Shown here: positions 17,007 to 26,477 of the stretch, piece after piece
How the letters are laid out: every line of letters starts with the position of its first letter
Numbering within the stretch: the first letter of the stretch is position 1
Translations under genes and position numbers: made by a program
The notes under the pieces: generated by a model
Told to the model about the DNA's origin: nothing
What the model saw: only the letters and a program-made list of their open reading frames with translations
Databases searched by the model: none
Origin: Bradyrhizobium sediminis
GTDB taxonomy: Bacteria; Pseudomonadota; Alphaproteobacteria; Rhizobiales; Xanthobacteraceae
Assembly (NCBI RefSeq): GCF_018736105.1
Contig: NZ_CP076135.1
Span: forward strand, 1,796,001-1,860,000
Reading direction: 5' to 3'
Length of the DNA stretch: 64,000 nt

Positions 17007-17834
17007 ATGAGTTATGCGACCGTCATGGTCAATCTGGCGCTTGACCAGCCCAACGAGGCTCGTCTCGAAGCTGCCGGCCAGATCGCTGAGAAATTTGACG
17101 CAGGGATTGTCGGGATTGCGGCGTCGCAGTTCAGCCCGCCGCTCTATTTCACCTCGGGAGAGCAGGCCCAAAATCTGATCGACCAGGGTCAGGCGGCGCT
17201 GAAAAAGCGCATCTCGGAGCTGGAAGCGCAATTCCGCGGGTCGGTCAAGAATCGGGCCAAATTTGTCGAATGGCGCAGTGCTCTCGACTTTCCGGCGCGT
17301 TTCATCCTGCAGCAGGCGCGTTGCGCCGACCTCATCGTCAGCGGCGGGCACAGCGATGCGCTTTCCGATCCATTTGCGATGGCCAGCCCGAAGGATCTGG
17401 TGATGCAGGCGGGCCGCCCGCTGCTGGTGGTCCCCGACACCGCCAACTGGCTCGATTTGCGCAGCGTGCTGGTGGCGTGGAAGGACACCACCGAGGCACG
17501 GCGGGCGATCGCCGATTCGCTGCCGTTGCTGCGCAAGGCCAAATACGTCACCGTCGCGGAGGTCGTGGAAGCGGGGGACAGCCGTCCGGCCGCCGTCTTG
17601 CGGGTTCGCGATGTCGTGGCATGGCTGGTGCGCCACGGTGTCACCGCCACCGAACTGGTGCCGGAGAAGCACGGCGCCGCCACCGATCGGCTCGACGAAA
17701 TAGCCGCCGATGTCGGCGCCGGTGTTGTCGTCGCGGGTGCCTATGGCCATTCGCGATTCCGCGAACTGATTCTCGGCGGCATGACGCAGCATCTCATTAC
17801 CCAGACCACCCGTTGCGTGCTGCTGTCGCACTAG
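17007..17834 (+). CDS. universal stress protein, tandem UspA-type
   Basis: 275 residues, twice the usual UspA length, with two Usp folds. The second ends in the ATP-binding pattern AGAYGHSRFRELILGGMTQHLI, of the form G-x2-G-x9-G-[ST-like], followed by TRCVLLSH. The first half has lost a clear nucleotide motif. Start follows AATGGAGA. Located between the fix regulatory genes and the cbb3 oxidase genes, and 38 bp before a CBS-domain gene, so a role in low-oxygen adaptation is plausible but not shown. Confidence 0.85.
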   Translation: MSYATVMVNLALDQPNEARLEAAGQIAEKFDAGIVGIAASQFSPPLYFTSGEQAQNLIDQGQAALKKRISELEAQFRGSVKNRAKFVEWRSALDFPARFILQQARCADLIVSGGHSDALSDPFAMASPKDLVMQAGRPLLVVPDTANWLDLRSVLVAWKDTTEARRAIADSLPLLRKAKYVTVAEVVEAGDSRPAAVLRVRDVVAWLVRHGVTATELVPEKHGAATDRLDEIAADVGAGVVVAGAYGHSRFRELILGGMTQHLITQTTRCVLLSH

Positions 17835-17872
17835 GGCGATAGCGCAACGGCCAGAACCGACAGGATTGCGCC

Positions 17873-18304
17873 TTGTACAAATTTCTCGAGGAAACCGTCG
17901 CCGGCCACATGACGCGCGATGTCAGGACGGTGACGCGCGACCTCGGCGTGCGTGAACTGGGCGATCTGTTCGAGCGCGACGATTTCAACGCCTATCCGGT
18001 CGAGGAGGACGGGCAGATTATCGGCATCGTCACCAAGTTCGATTTCCTGAAGTGCTTTGCATTCACGCCGAACCAGATGGTTCCGCGCTACGACGATTTG
18101 ATGAAGCGAACCGTCGCCGACATCATGACGTCGGAGTTCATCTATGTGCGCTCCGACACCAAACTGACGCGGGTGCTGCAGCTGATGGTCGAGCATCGCT
18201 TCAGGAGCGTCCCCGCGATCGACAGCGGCCATCGATTGGCTGGCATTATTTCCCGTGAGGATATTCTCAGGGCGCTCGAGGCCTGCTCCGGCGGCGGCGC
18301 TTGA
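17873..18304 (+). CDS. CBS-domain pair protein
   Basis: 143 residues starting at a TTG preceded by ACAGGA nine bases upstream. Two CBS motifs fill the protein: GHMTRDVRTVTRDLGVRELGDLF with IIGIVTKFDFLKCF, and DIMTSEFIYVRSDTKLTRVLQLM with LAGIISREDILRAL. No effector domain is attached. CBS pairs bind adenine nucleotides and act as energy sensors. It forms a unit with the universal stress protein gene. Partner unknown. Confidence 0.85.
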   Translation: MYKFLEETVAGHMTRDVRTVTRDLGVRELGDLFERDDFNAYPVEEDGQIIGIVTKFDFLKCFAFTPNQMVPRYDDLMKRTVADIMTSEFIYVRSDTKLTRVLQLMVEHRFRSVPAIDSGHRLAGIISREDILRALEACSGGGA

Positions 18305-18403
18305 GTGAGCGGACGCTCAGGGCTCGCAGAGTCCTTGATACTTAGACCAAAGGCGACTGCCGTGCGTCGCTGGACTCGATGAAGATCACCAAACTTAACG
18401 AAA

Positions 18404-18417
18404 TTGATCTCGATCAA
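18404..18417 (+). promoter_or_regulatory. FixK box of the ccoNOQP operon
   Basis: TTGATCTCGATCAA is a full match to the FixK/FNR consensus. It ends 55 bp before the ccoN start codon, so a class II promoter would start near 18451. A TTG within the box is in frame with ccoN but is not a start. Confidence 0.9.
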
Positions 18418-18472
18418 ATCGCCGCCGGCGCGATTGTGGTTGTTAGATTCGTGTCCTCAAGAGAGATTCCAC

Positions 18473-20119
18473 ATGAGCCAAGCCGCTAGTTTGAAGAAGA
18501 TGACCATTGGTGAAAGTGGCTTGACGGTCGTATTCGCAGCGACCGCCTTTCTGTGCATGATCGGCGCAGCGAAAGCCCTTGATGCTCCCTTCGCATTCCA
18601 TGCCTCGCTCGGTGCCGCCGCCAGTCTCGCGGCGGTCTTTGCGATTCTGAACCGCTATTTCGATCGCCCGGCGACGCTGCCGCCGCAGGAAATCAACGGC
18701 AAGCCCAATTACAATCTGGGCCCGATCAAGTTCGCCTCCTTCATGGCGGTATTCTGGGGCATTGCCGGATTCACCGTCGGGTTGCTGATCGCTTCCCAGC
18801 TGGCGTGGCCGGCGCTCAATTTCGATCTGCCGTGGACGAGCTTCGGCCGGCTGCGGCCGCTGCATACCTCGGCCGTGATCTTCGCATTCGGCGGCAACGT
18901 CCTGCTCGCGACATCGTTCTATGTGGTGCAGAAGAGTTCGCGCGTGCGGCTGGCCGGCTACATCGCGCCGTGGTTCGTGGTGCTCGGCTACAACTTCTTC
19001 ATCGTGATCGCCGGGACCGGCTATCTGCTCGGCGTAACGCAGGGCAAGGAGTACGCGGAGCCGGAGTGGTATGCCGACCTCTGGCTGACCATCGTCTGGG
19101 TCGTGTACTTGCTGGTGTTCCTGGTGACGCTGATCAAGCGCAAGGAACCGCATATCTTCGTCGCCAACTGGTTCTACCTGGCGTTCATCGTGACGATCGC
19201 CGTGCTCCACCTCGGCAACAATCCGCCGCTGCCGGTGTCGGTGTTCGGCTCCAAGTCGTACATCGCCTGGGGCGGCGTGCAGGATGCGATGTTCCAGTGG
19301 TGGTATGGCCATAATGCGGTCGGCTTCTTCCTGACCGCCGGCTTCCTCGCCATCATGTACTACTTCGTTCCGAAACGCGCCGAGCGGCCGATCTACTCGT
19401 ACCGGCTGTCGATCATTCACTTCTGGGCGCTGATCTTCCTCTACATCTGGGCCGGTCCCCATCATCTGCACTACACCGCGCTGCCCGACTGGGCCCAGAC
19501 CCTGGGCATGACCTTCTCGATCATGCTCTGGATGCCCTCCTGGGGCGGCATGATCAACGGCCTGATGACGCTGTCGGGTGCCTGGGACAAGCTTCGCACC
19601 GATCCAGTGCTGCGCATGCTCGTGGTGTCGGTCGCCTTCTACGGCATGTCGACGTTCGAAGGTCCGATGATGTCGATCAAGGTCGTGAACTCGCTCAGCC
19701 ATTATACTGATTGGACTATCGGTCACGTCCATTCGGGTGCGCTGGGCTGGGTTGGGTTCGTCTCGTTCGGCGCGCTCTACTGCTTGGTTCCGTGGCTATG
19801 GGATCGCAAGCTGTACAGTCTCAAGCTCGTGAACTGGCACTTCTGGGTCGCGACCATCGGTATCGTCCTCTACATCTCCGCGATGTGGGTATCCGGGATC
19901 TTGCAGGGTCTGATGTGGCGTGCCTACACGTCGCTGGGCTTCCTCGAATACTCCTTCATCGAGACCGTGGAAGCGATGCATCCATTCTACATCATCCGCG
20001 CCGCTGGAGGAGCGTTGTTCCTGGTCGGGTCACTGATCATGGCGTACAATCTCTGGATGACGGTGCGCGCCGGCGAGGCGGAAGTGCAATCGCCCGTCGC
20101 TCTTCAGCCGGCGGAATGA
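18473..20119 (+). CDS. ccoN: cbb3-type cytochrome c oxidase subunit I
   Basis: 548 residues with about 12 membrane helices, the catalytic subunit of the high-affinity terminal oxidase (FixN in rhizobia). Low-spin haem ligand region [15 protein letters not shown], high-spin haem/copper region [30 protein letters not shown] and the C-terminal [12 protein letters not shown] are all present. ATG 18473 is the sensible start. It heads ccoNOQP and is preceded by a FixK box. It reduces oxygen to water at nanomolar concentrations, which supports microoxic or symbiotic respiration. Confidence 0.97.
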   Translation: MSQAASLKKMTIGESGLTVVFAATAFLCMIGAAKALDAPFAFHASLGAAASLAAVFAILNRYFDRPATLPPQEINGKPNYNLGPIKFASFMAVFWGIAGFTVGLLIASQLAWPALNFDLPWTSFGRLRPLHTSAVIFAFGGNVLLATSFYVVQKSSRVRLAGYIAPWFVVLGYNFFIVIAGTGYLLGVTQGKEYAEPEWYADLWLTIVWVVYLLVFLVTLIKRKEPHIFVANWFYLAFIVTIAVLHLGNNPPLPVSVFGSKSYIAWGGVQDAMFQWWYGHNAVGFFLTAGFLAIMYYFVPKRAERPIYSYRLSIIHFWALIFLYIWAGPHHLHYTALPDWAQTLGMTFSIMLWMPSWGGMINGLMTLSGAWDKLRTDPVLRMLVVSVAFYGMSTFEGPMMSIKVVNSLSHYTDWTIGHVHSGALGWVGFVSFGALYCLVPWLWDRKLYSLKLVNWHFWVATIGIVLYISAMWVSGILQGLMWRAYTSLGFLEYSFIETVEAMHPFYIIRAAGGALFLVGSLIMAYNLWMTVRAGEAEVQSPVALQPAE

Positions 20120-20130
20120 GGAGCGGTTAA

Positions 20131-20865
20131 ATGTCTTTCTGGACTCGACACCAAATTTTCGAAAAGAATTCGATCATTCTGATCGGAGGCATCCTTGCCA
20201 TGATCGCGGTTGGCGGTCTGGTCGAGATTACCCCGCTCTTCTACCTGAAGAGCACGATCGAGGTGGTCGATGGCGTCAGGCCGTACACTCCGCTGGAGCT
20301 CGCGGGGCGCAACATCTACGTCCGCGAGGGCTGTTATCTCTGCCACTCGCAGATGGTCCGCCCGCTGCGCGATGAGGTCGAGCGTTACGGTCACTTCTCG
20401 CTGGCGGCCGAGAGCATGTACGACCATCCGTTCCAGTGGGGATCGAAGCGGACCGGCCCCGATCTGGCCCGGGTCGGCGCAAAATATTCCGACGACTGGC
20501 ATGTGACGCATCTGGTCAATCCGCGTGCCATCGTGCCGCAGTCGGTGATGCCCGGATATCCCTATCTGGCCGCGACTGAAGTCGACGCCACCGGTATTGC
20601 AGACCATCTGCGGACCAACCGCATCATCGGCGTGCCCTATTCGGATGACCAGGTTGCCAACGCCGCCGCCGATATGAAGGCGCAGGCCGATCCCGACAAC
20701 GCCGGGGTGGAAGCATTCACCAAGCGCTATCCGAAGGCCGTCGCTCGCAACTTCGACGGCAAGGGCGGTGCTCCGACCGAGATGGACGCGCTGGTCGCGT
20801 ACCTGCAGATGCTCGGCACCCTCGTCGACTTCAAGCTTTACAACGAAAAAGCAAATCTTCGCTGA
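20131..20865 (+). CDS. ccoO: cbb3-type cytochrome c oxidase subunit II (mono-haem cytochrome c)
   Basis: 244 residues with one N-terminal membrane anchor (about 14-36) and a periplasmic cytochrome c domain. The haem-binding motif is CYLCH (C68, C71, H72) followed by the family-specific [16 protein letters not shown] methionine axial ligand is expected in VMPGYPYL. Accepts electrons from CcoP and hands them to CcoN. Starts 11 bp after ccoN with GAGGAG upstream. Confidence 0.97.
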   Translation: MSFWTRHQIFEKNSIILIGGILAMIAVGGLVEITPLFYLKSTIEVVDGVRPYTPLELAGRNIYVREGCYLCHSQMVRPLRDEVERYGHFSLAAESMYDHPFQWGSKRTGPDLARVGAKYSDDWHVTHLVNPRAIVPQSVMPGYPYLAATEVDATGIADHLRTNRIIGVPYSDDQVANAAADMKAQADPDNAGVEAFTKRYPKAVARNFDGKGGAPTEMDALVAYLQMLGTLVDFKLYNEKANLR

Positions 20866-20878
20866 GAAGGCTCAAACG

Positions 20879-21043
20879 ATGAAAGCAATCCTAACGGTCC
20901 AGAATATCACCTCGGATTTCGTCACGACCTTCTGGACGCCGATGTTCGTCGGGATATTTCTCGCAATCGTGACTTACGCACTCTGGCCCCGCAACAAGGC
21001 AACTTTCGACGAGGCGGCGAGAATGCCGTTGCGGGAGGAATAG
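20879..21043 (+). CDS. ccoQ: cbb3 oxidase small subunit CcoQ (FixQ)
   Basis: 54 residues with a single membrane helix (about 16-38: FWTPMFVGIFLAIVTYALW) and a short charged tail ending in MPLREE, the typical size and shape of FixQ. The frame is open upstream, but ATG 20879 lies 13 bp after the ccoO stop with GAGAAGG before it. Stabilises the assembled oxidase. Sits between ccoO and ccoP as in all fixNOQP operons. Confidence 0.92.
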   Translation: MKAILTVQNITSDFVTTFWTPMFVGIFLAIVTYALWPRNKATFDEAARMPLREE

Positions 21044-21046
21044 AAC

Positions 21047-21919
21047 ATGGCTGAGCACAATGAAATCGACCAAGTCACCGGTACCGCGACCACGGGTCAT
21101 CAGTGGGACGGCATCAAGGAACTGAACACCCCGCTGCCGCGCTGGTGGGTCATCACCTTCTACATCACGATCGTCTGGGCGATCGGTTACTGGATCGTCT
21201 ATCCGGCGTGGCCGCTGGTGGCGAGCCACACCACCGGTCTGTTCGGGTACTCGTCCCGGGCCGATGTCGCCGTCGAACTCGCCAACCTGGAAAAGATCCG
21301 CGGCGACAAGATGGTGAAGCTCGGGGCGGCGTCGCTGGTCGAAATCGAGAAGGATCCGGCGTTGCTCGCGCTCGCCCGCGCCCGCGGCAAGACGGTGTTT
21401 GGCGACAATTGCGCGCCGTGCCACGGCAGCGGCGGCGCCGGCGCCAAGGGCTATCCCAACCTGAACGACGACGAGTGGATCTGGGGCGGCTCGCTCGACA
21501 AGATCCTGGAGACGATTCAGTACGGCGCGCGCTCCGGGCACGCCAAAGCTCACGAAGGCGCCATGCTCGCCTTTGGCAAGGACGGCGTCCTGAAAAAGGA
21601 AGAGATCGTCACCGTCGCCAACTACGTCCGCTCGCTGTCCGGGCTGTCCACCGGCAAGGGATATGACGCCAAAGCAGGCGCCAAGATCTTCGCGGACAAC
21701 TGCGTCTCCTGTCACGGCGACGCCGGCAAGGGCAACCAGGAACTCGGTGCGCCGAATCTCACCGACAAGATCTGGCTCTATGGGTCCGACGAGGCCACCC
21801 TGGTCGAAACCATCAGCAACGGCCGTGCCGGCGTCATGCCCGCATGGGTGGGGCGTCTCGACCCCTCCACGATCAAGGCCTTGGCGGTGTACGTCCACTC
21901 GCTTGGCGGGGGCCAATAA
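21047..21919 (+). CDS. ccoP: cbb3-type cytochrome c oxidase subunit III (di-haem cytochrome c)
   Basis: 290 residues: a membrane helix at about 34-55 after the conserved PLPRWWVITFYITI, then two cytochrome c domains with CAPCH (C122, C125, H126) and CVSCH (C219, C222, H223). Electron entry subunit of the oxidase. It starts 3 bp after ccoQ with GGGAGG upstream, and ends the operon. The following 100 bp carry the FixK box of ccoG. Confidence 0.97.
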   Translation: MAEHNEIDQVTGTATTGHQWDGIKELNTPLPRWWVITFYITIVWAIGYWIVYPAWPLVASHTTGLFGYSSRADVAVELANLEKIRGDKMVKLGAASLVEIEKDPALLALARARGKTVFGDNCAPCHGSGGAGAKGYPNLNDDEWIWGGSLDKILETIQYGARSGHAKAHEGAMLAFGKDGVLKKEEIVTVANYVRSLSGLSTGKGYDAKAGAKIFADNCVSCHGDAGKGNQELGAPNLTDKIWLYGSDEATLVETISNGRAGVMPAWVGRLDPSTIKALAVYVHSLGGGQ

Positions 21920-21952
21920 GCCAGGATTCGGCTGGGAAATCCTGGATATCGT

Positions 21953-21966
21953 TTGAGCTGGATCAA
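21953..21966 (+). promoter_or_regulatory. FixK box of the ccoGHIS operon
   Basis: TTGAGCTGGATCAA matches TTGA-N6-TCAA. It ends 56 bp before the ccoG start, giving ccoGHIS its own microoxic promoter in addition to any read-through from ccoNOQP. Confidence 0.88.
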
Positions 21967-22022
21967 CTCCGCACGCGGAGTTGAGTCTAGGTTCAAACGA
22001 CAATGCGAGATAAATCCCTGCG

Positions 22023-23489
22023 ATGAACAAACCTGTTCCACCGACCGAGTTGCAACAATACGAAGACGACGCGCCGCTCTATGCGGCGCGCAAGAAGGTC
22101 TACCCGCAAAAGGTCTCCGGCACCTTCCGCCGCATCAAATGGGGCCTGATGGCGTTCTGCCTCGGGGTCTATTACCTGCTGCCGTTCGTGCGATGGAACC
22201 GCGGCCTCGGCGCGCCGGATCAGGCGGTACTGGTCGATCTTCCCAACAGCCGCTTCTACTTCTTCTTCATCGAGCTGTGGCCGCAGGAGGTATACTATTT
22301 TACCGGGCTGCTGATCGTCGCTGCCATTACCCTGTTCCTGATGAACTCGGTGGGCGGCCGGATCTGGTGCGGATATCTCTGCCCGCAGACGGTGTGGACT
22401 GATCTGTTCTACGCCGTCGAACGCCTGGTCGAGGGGGACCGGCGCGAGCGCATGCGCAAGGACGCCGCGGGCGGCACCATGAAGCTGCAGCGTTTCGCCG
22501 AGATCGGGCTGAAGCACGCAATCTGGCTGATGATCGCCTGGTGGACCGGCGGCGCCTGGGTTCTCTATTTCAACGACGCGCCGACGCTGGTGAAGCAACT
22601 CGTCTTCTTCCAGGCGCCGATGCTGGCCTATATCTGGATCGCGATCCTGACGGCGACGACCTATGTGCTGGCCGGTTTCATGCGCGAACAGGTCTGCGTC
22701 TACATGTGCCCGTGGCCGCGGATCCAGGCCGCGCTGACCGACGAATGGGCGCTGAACGTCACCTACAAATACGACCGGGGCGAAAAGCGGACCTCACTGA
22801 AGAAGGCAAAGGATTTGCGGGCGCTCGGTCAGCCGGTCGGCGACTGCATCGACTGCTATCAATGCGTCGCCGTCTGCCCCACCGGTATCGATATCCGCGA
22901 CGGCGCGCAGCTCGAGTGCATCCAGTGCGGCCTGTGCATCGATGCCTGCGATACCGTGATGAAGAAGATAGGCAGGGAAACCCGTCTGATCGGATACGAC
23001 AACGACATCAACATCCACCGGCGCCAGGCCGGCAAACCGCCGATCTACCGCTTCGTCCGGCCGCGCACCATCGTCTACAGCGCCATGATCGCTACCGTCG
23101 GTGCGATCATGCTGTACGCCATGTTGACGCGGTCGCTGCTCGACATCAACGTATTGCACGACCGCAATCCGGTCGCGATAAAACTGAGCGACGGATCGAT
23201 CCGCAACGCCTATACCGTTCGGCTCTTGAACAAGCGCGGCTTCGACCGGGTGATTGCGATCGACATCGACGGCCCGACCAATGCCACCGTTCATGTCGTC
23301 GGCGCCGATTCCGTGACTCCAGACCGTCCCATGATCATCCTCGGACGGGATCAGACCACCGAACTGCGGCTGCTGGTTACCGCACCCGCCGAGAACAACC
23401 CCGAGAAATCGATTCCGGTTCGGTTCCGGGTCACCGATATCGGGCTCGGCGAGGTGACGTCGGCGACCGATAATTTCGTCTCTCCGTGA
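22023..23489 (+). CDS. ccoG: cbb3 oxidase accessory protein CcoG (FixG), iron-sulfur membrane protein
   Basis: 488 residues with about five membrane helices. The NosR/RdxA-type GYLCPQTVWTD segment and a ferredoxin-like pair of four-cysteine motifs (CIDCYQCVAVCPTG and CIQCGLCIDACD, near residues 278-317) identify it. A periplasmic immunoglobulin-like C-terminal domain follows, as in RdxA/CcoG. CcoG is a cupric reductase thought to keep copper reduced for delivery to the oxidase. Usual rhizobial name fixG. First gene of ccoGHIS. Confidence 0.95.
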   Translation: MNKPVPPTELQQYEDDAPLYAARKKVYPQKVSGTFRRIKWGLMAFCLGVYYLLPFVRWNRGLGAPDQAVLVDLPNSRFYFFFIELWPQEVYYFTGLLIVAAITLFLMNSVGGRIWCGYLCPQTVWTDLFYAVERLVEGDRRERMRKDAAGGTMKLQRFAEIGLKHAIWLMIAWWTGGAWVLYFNDAPTLVKQLVFFQAPMLAYIWIAILTATTYVLAGFMREQVCVYMCPWPRIQAALTDEWALNVTYKYDRGEKRTSLKKAKDLRALGQPVGDCIDCYQCVAVCPTGIDIRDGAQLECIQCGLCIDACDTVMKKIGRETRLIGYDNDINIHRRQAGKPPIYRFVRPRTIVYSAMIATVGAIMLYAMLTRSLLDINVLHDRNPVAIKLSDGSIRNAYTVRLLNKRGFDRVIAIDIDGPTNATVHVVGADSVTPDRPMIILGRDQTTELRLLVTAPAENNPEKSIPVRFRVTDIGLGEVTSATDNFVSP

Positions 23490-23506
23490 TGGCAAGGAAG
23501 TTTACC

Positions 23507-24007
23507 ATGAGCAGACCGCCCGTTTCGCCGAAGCCGCTGACCGGGGGCAAGGTGCTCGTCATGCTCCTTGCATTCTTCGGCGTGGTGATCGGGGCCAACA
23601 TGATCATGATGCGGCTCGCGATCCAGACGCTGCCCGGCACCGAGGTCGACAGCGCCTACAGTGCGAGCCTCGCCTACGAGAAGGAGATCATGGCCGCCCA
23701 CGATCAGAACGCGCGCAACTGGAAGGTCGACGCCCGGATCCAGCGCGGTCCGAACGGCGGCGCGATGCTGCTGGTGGAGGCGCGGGACAACAATGGCCGG
23801 CCGATGACCGGGTTGAAATTCCTCGGGCGCTTCGAGCGGCCGACCGACCGCCGCGCCGATCAGCCGGTGGAACTCGCCGAAACCGGGATCGGCATCTATC
23901 GCGGCAACGCGGCGGCGATTGCGCCCGGTCAATGGGATCTGGTGCTCGAAGGCGACGCGGCGGGACGGCGGATGTTCCTTTCGAAGAACCGCGTATTGCT
24001 GAACTAA
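23507..24007 (+). CDS. ccoH: cbb3 oxidase assembly protein CcoH (FixH)
   Basis: 166 residues: one membrane helix (about 13-36, VLVMLLAFFGVVIGANMIMM) and a periplasmic beta-rich FixH domain. In-frame starts exist at 23486 (GTG, overlapping the ccoG stop) and 23489. I prefer ATG 23507 because AAGGAAG lies six bases before it. Interacts with CcoN during assembly. Followed after 13 bp by ccoI. Confidence 0.9.
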   Translation: MSRPPVSPKPLTGGKVLVMLLAFFGVVIGANMIMMRLAIQTLPGTEVDSAYSASLAYEKEIMAAHDQNARNWKVDARIQRGPNGGAMLLVEARDNNGRPMTGLKFLGRFERPTDRRADQPVELAETGIGIYRGNAAAIAPGQWDLVLEGDAAGRRMFLSKNRVLLN

Positions 24008-24020
24008 CGGAGACCGCATC

Positions 24021-26213
24021 ATGCAGGCGACGCGGGATTTTTCGCATTATGTGAAGGACGCCGGTTCGGGTCTCTCACATATCGATTTGGCTGTGGAAGG
24101 CGTCAGCTGTGCCGGATGCATGTCGAAGATCGAACGCGGGCTTTCGGCGTTACCCGATGTCACGCTGGCGCGCGTCAATCTGACCGACCGCCGCGTGGCG
24201 CTGGAATGGAAGCAGGGCGCGCTCGATCCCGCCCGTTTCATCGACCGGCTCGCCGAACTCGGATACAAAGCCTATCCGTTCGAAACCGCAGGCGCGGAAG
24301 CGGCCGAAGCCGAACAGTCGCGCTTTCTGCTGCGCTGCCTCGGTGTCGCGGCGTTCGCCACCATGAACGTAATGATGCTGTCGATTCCGGTGTGGTCCGG
24401 CAACGTCAGCGACATGATCCCCGAACAGCGCGATTTCTTCCATTGGCTGTCGGCGCTGATCGCGCTGCCAGCCGCGGCCTATGCCGGCCAGCCCTTCTTC
24501 AAATCGGCCTGGAGCGCACTGCGCACGGGCAACGTCAATATGGACGTGCCGATCTCGATCGGCGTTATCCTCGCGCTCGGCATGTCACTGGTGGAGACGG
24601 CAAACCACGCCGAGCATGCCTATTTCGATGCGGCGATCATGCTGCTGACCTTCCTGCTGGTGGGGCGCTATCTCGACCAGAGCATGCGGCGGCGGACCCG
24701 GGCGGTGGCGGGAAACCTCGCCGCGCTGAAGGCCGAGACCGCGACCAAGTTCGTCGGTGCCGACGAGATCACCGTCGTGCCTGTAGCGGCGATCGATCCC
24801 GGCGATATCGTGCTGCTGCGGCCGGGCGAGCGCTGCGCGGTCGACGGCACGGTCATCGAGGGCCGGTCCGAAATCGACCAGAGCCTGATTACCGGAGAGA
24901 CCCGCCACGTCGATGCGGAGCAGGGCACCTCGGTCTATGCGGGTTCCCTCAACATGACAGGAACCTTGCGGGTTCGCGTTTCGGCCGCGTCGGAAGGCAC
25001 GCTGCTGGCGGAGATCACCCGGCTGCTCGACAACGCGCTGCAGGCCCGCTCGCGCTACGTGCGCCTCGCCGACCGGGCATCGCGGCTTTACGCGCCGGTG
25101 GTGCATGCCACCGCGCTGCTGACGATCCTCGGTTGGGTTCTGGCGGGTGCGAGCTGGCACGACGCTATCGTCACCGGGGTCGCGGTTCTCATCATTACCT
25201 GTCCGTGTGCGCTTGGCCTTGCCATTCCCACCGTGCAGACAGTGGCGTCCGGCGCCATGTTCCGGGCCGGCGTGCTGCTCAATTCCGGCGATTCCATCGA
25301 ACGGCTCGCCGATGTCGACCATGTCATCTTTGACAAGACGGGAACGCTGACGCTGCCCGATCTCGAAGTCGTCAACGCATCAGGCATTCCCGATGACGTG
25401 TTCCGCCTTGCTGGGCAGCTTGCACTTGCGAGCCACCATCCGGTCGCAGCTGCCGTGGCGCGGGCCTCGGAGGCGAAAGCGCCGCTTGCCGGTGCAGTCG
25501 AGGAATCCGGCCAGGGTGTGCGCGCACTGCTCAACGGCAAGGAGCTCAGGCTCGGACGGCCGTCGTTCTGTGGGGCCGAGCAGCTGGCAGAGGACAGCCT
25601 GCGCCTCGATCCGGAAGCCTCCGCCGTGGCGTTCAGCAACGGCGATGCAAAATACGTGTTCTGCGTCCGGCAGGGCCTGCGCCCCGATGCGCAAGCCGTG
25701 ATCTCCGGGCTGCAGAAGCGCCACGTCAAGGTTGAAATTCTTTCGGGCGACCGCGAGCCCGCGGTTCGGGCGGCGGCGCGCGCGCTTGGCGTCAGCGACT
25801 GGCGGGCGGGCGTGACGCCGGCCGACAAGATCGCACGCATCGAAGAACTGAAGGGGCAGGGCTCCAGGGTGATGATGGTCGGTGACGGGCTGAACGATGC
25901 GCCGGCGCTGGCGGCAGCGCACGTCTCGATGTCGCCGATCAGTGCCGCGCATCTCAGTCAGGCGACCGCCGATCTGGTTTTTCTCGGCAAGCCGCTGGCC
26001 CCCGTGGTCGCGGCCATCGACTTCTCGCGCAAGGCGCTGCTGTTGATGCGGCAGAACCTCTGGCTCGCGGTCGGTTACAATTTCCTGGCGGTGCCGATTG
26101 CCATCAGCGGGGTGGTGACACCGCTGATTGCGGCGGCGGCGATGTCCGGCTCCTCGATCCTGGTCATGCTGAACGCGCTCCGCGCGCGCAGCGTCGCGAA
26201 CGGGAGGTCATGA
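24021..26213 (+). CDS. ccoI: copper-translocating P1B-type ATPase CcoI (FixI)
   Basis: 730 residues. N-terminal heavy-metal-associated domain with CAGC (C30, C33), membrane helices, actuator loop with SLITGET, the transmembrane metal site CPC (C394, C396 in TCPCALGLAIP), phosphorylation site DKTGTLT (D438), ATP-binding LASHHPVA and the hinge MVGDGLNDAPAL. It exports copper to the periplasm for insertion into the CuB site of CcoN. Its stop overlaps the ccoS start. Confidence 0.96.
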   Translation: MQATRDFSHYVKDAGSGLSHIDLAVEGVSCAGCMSKIERGLSALPDVTLARVNLTDRRVALEWKQGALDPARFIDRLAELGYKAYPFETAGAEAAEAEQSRFLLRCLGVAAFATMNVMMLSIPVWSGNVSDMIPEQRDFFHWLSALIALPAAAYAGQPFFKSAWSALRTGNVNMDVPISIGVILALGMSLVETANHAEHAYFDAAIMLLTFLLVGRYLDQSMRRRTRAVAGNLAALKAETATKFVGADEITVVPVAAIDPGDIVLLRPGERCAVDGTVIEGRSEIDQSLITGETRHVDAEQGTSVYAGSLNMTGTLRVRVSAASEGTLLAEITRLLDNALQARSRYVRLADRASRLYAPVVHATALLTILGWVLAGASWHDAIVTGVAVLIITCPCALGLAIPTVQTVASGAMFRAGVLLNSGDSIERLADVDHVIFDKTGTLTLPDLEVVNASGIPDDVFRLAGQLALASHHPVAAAVARASEAKAPLAGAVEESGQGVRALLNGKELRLGRPSFCGAEQLAEDSLRLDPEASAVAFSNGDAKYVFCVRQGLRPDAQAVISGLQKRHVKVEILSGDREPAVRAAARALGVSDWRAGVTPADKIARIEELKGQGSRVMMVGDGLNDAPALAAAHVSMSPISAAHLSQATADLVFLGKPLAPVVAAIDFSRKALLLMRQNLWLAVGYNFLAVPIAISGVVTPLIAAAAMSGSSILVMLNALRARSVANGRS

Positions 26214-26398
26214 TGGAAGTGCTCGTGATTCTGGTGCCGCTGGCACTGGCGCTTGGGCTGGTCGGCCTGCTCGCCTTTCTCTGGTCGCTGAAGAGCGGAC
26301 AGTATGACGATCTCGACGGCGCCGCCTGGCGTGCCATCGCGGATGACGAGCCGGCGCGGGAGCCGCCGCCGGCCGAGGCGAAGCCTTCGAAGGCCTGA
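26213..26398 (+). CDS. ccoS: cbb3 oxidase maturation protein CcoS (FixS)
   Basis: 61 residues: one membrane helix (EVLVILVPLALALGLVGLLAF) followed by the family signature FLWSLKSGQYDDLDGAAWR and a proline/alanine-rich tail. Two adjacent ATG codons (26210 and 26213) are possible; spacing from GGGAGG favours 26213. Required for cofactor insertion into the oxidase. Last gene of ccoGHIS. Confidence 0.93.
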   Translation: MEVLVILVPLALALGLVGLLAFLWSLKSGQYDDLDGAAWRAIADDEPAREPPPAEAKPSKA

Positions 26399-26432
26399 AG
26401 CCGGTTGCCCAGCCGCCACTTGGTCTCCGCGA

Positions 26433-26476
26433 CCGTCATGCCGTTCCATTCCTGCCAGCAGCGGCGCGGAATGACG
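26433..26476. terminator. possible hairpin between convergent ccoS and glycogen synthase genes
   Basis: CCGTCAT (26433-26439) and ATGACGG (26470-26476) form the outer arms of an imperfect inverted repeat in the 79-bp convergent gap. There is no T-tract. Could be a terminator or a dispersed palindromic repeat. Confidence 0.3.
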
Positions 26477-26477
26477 G

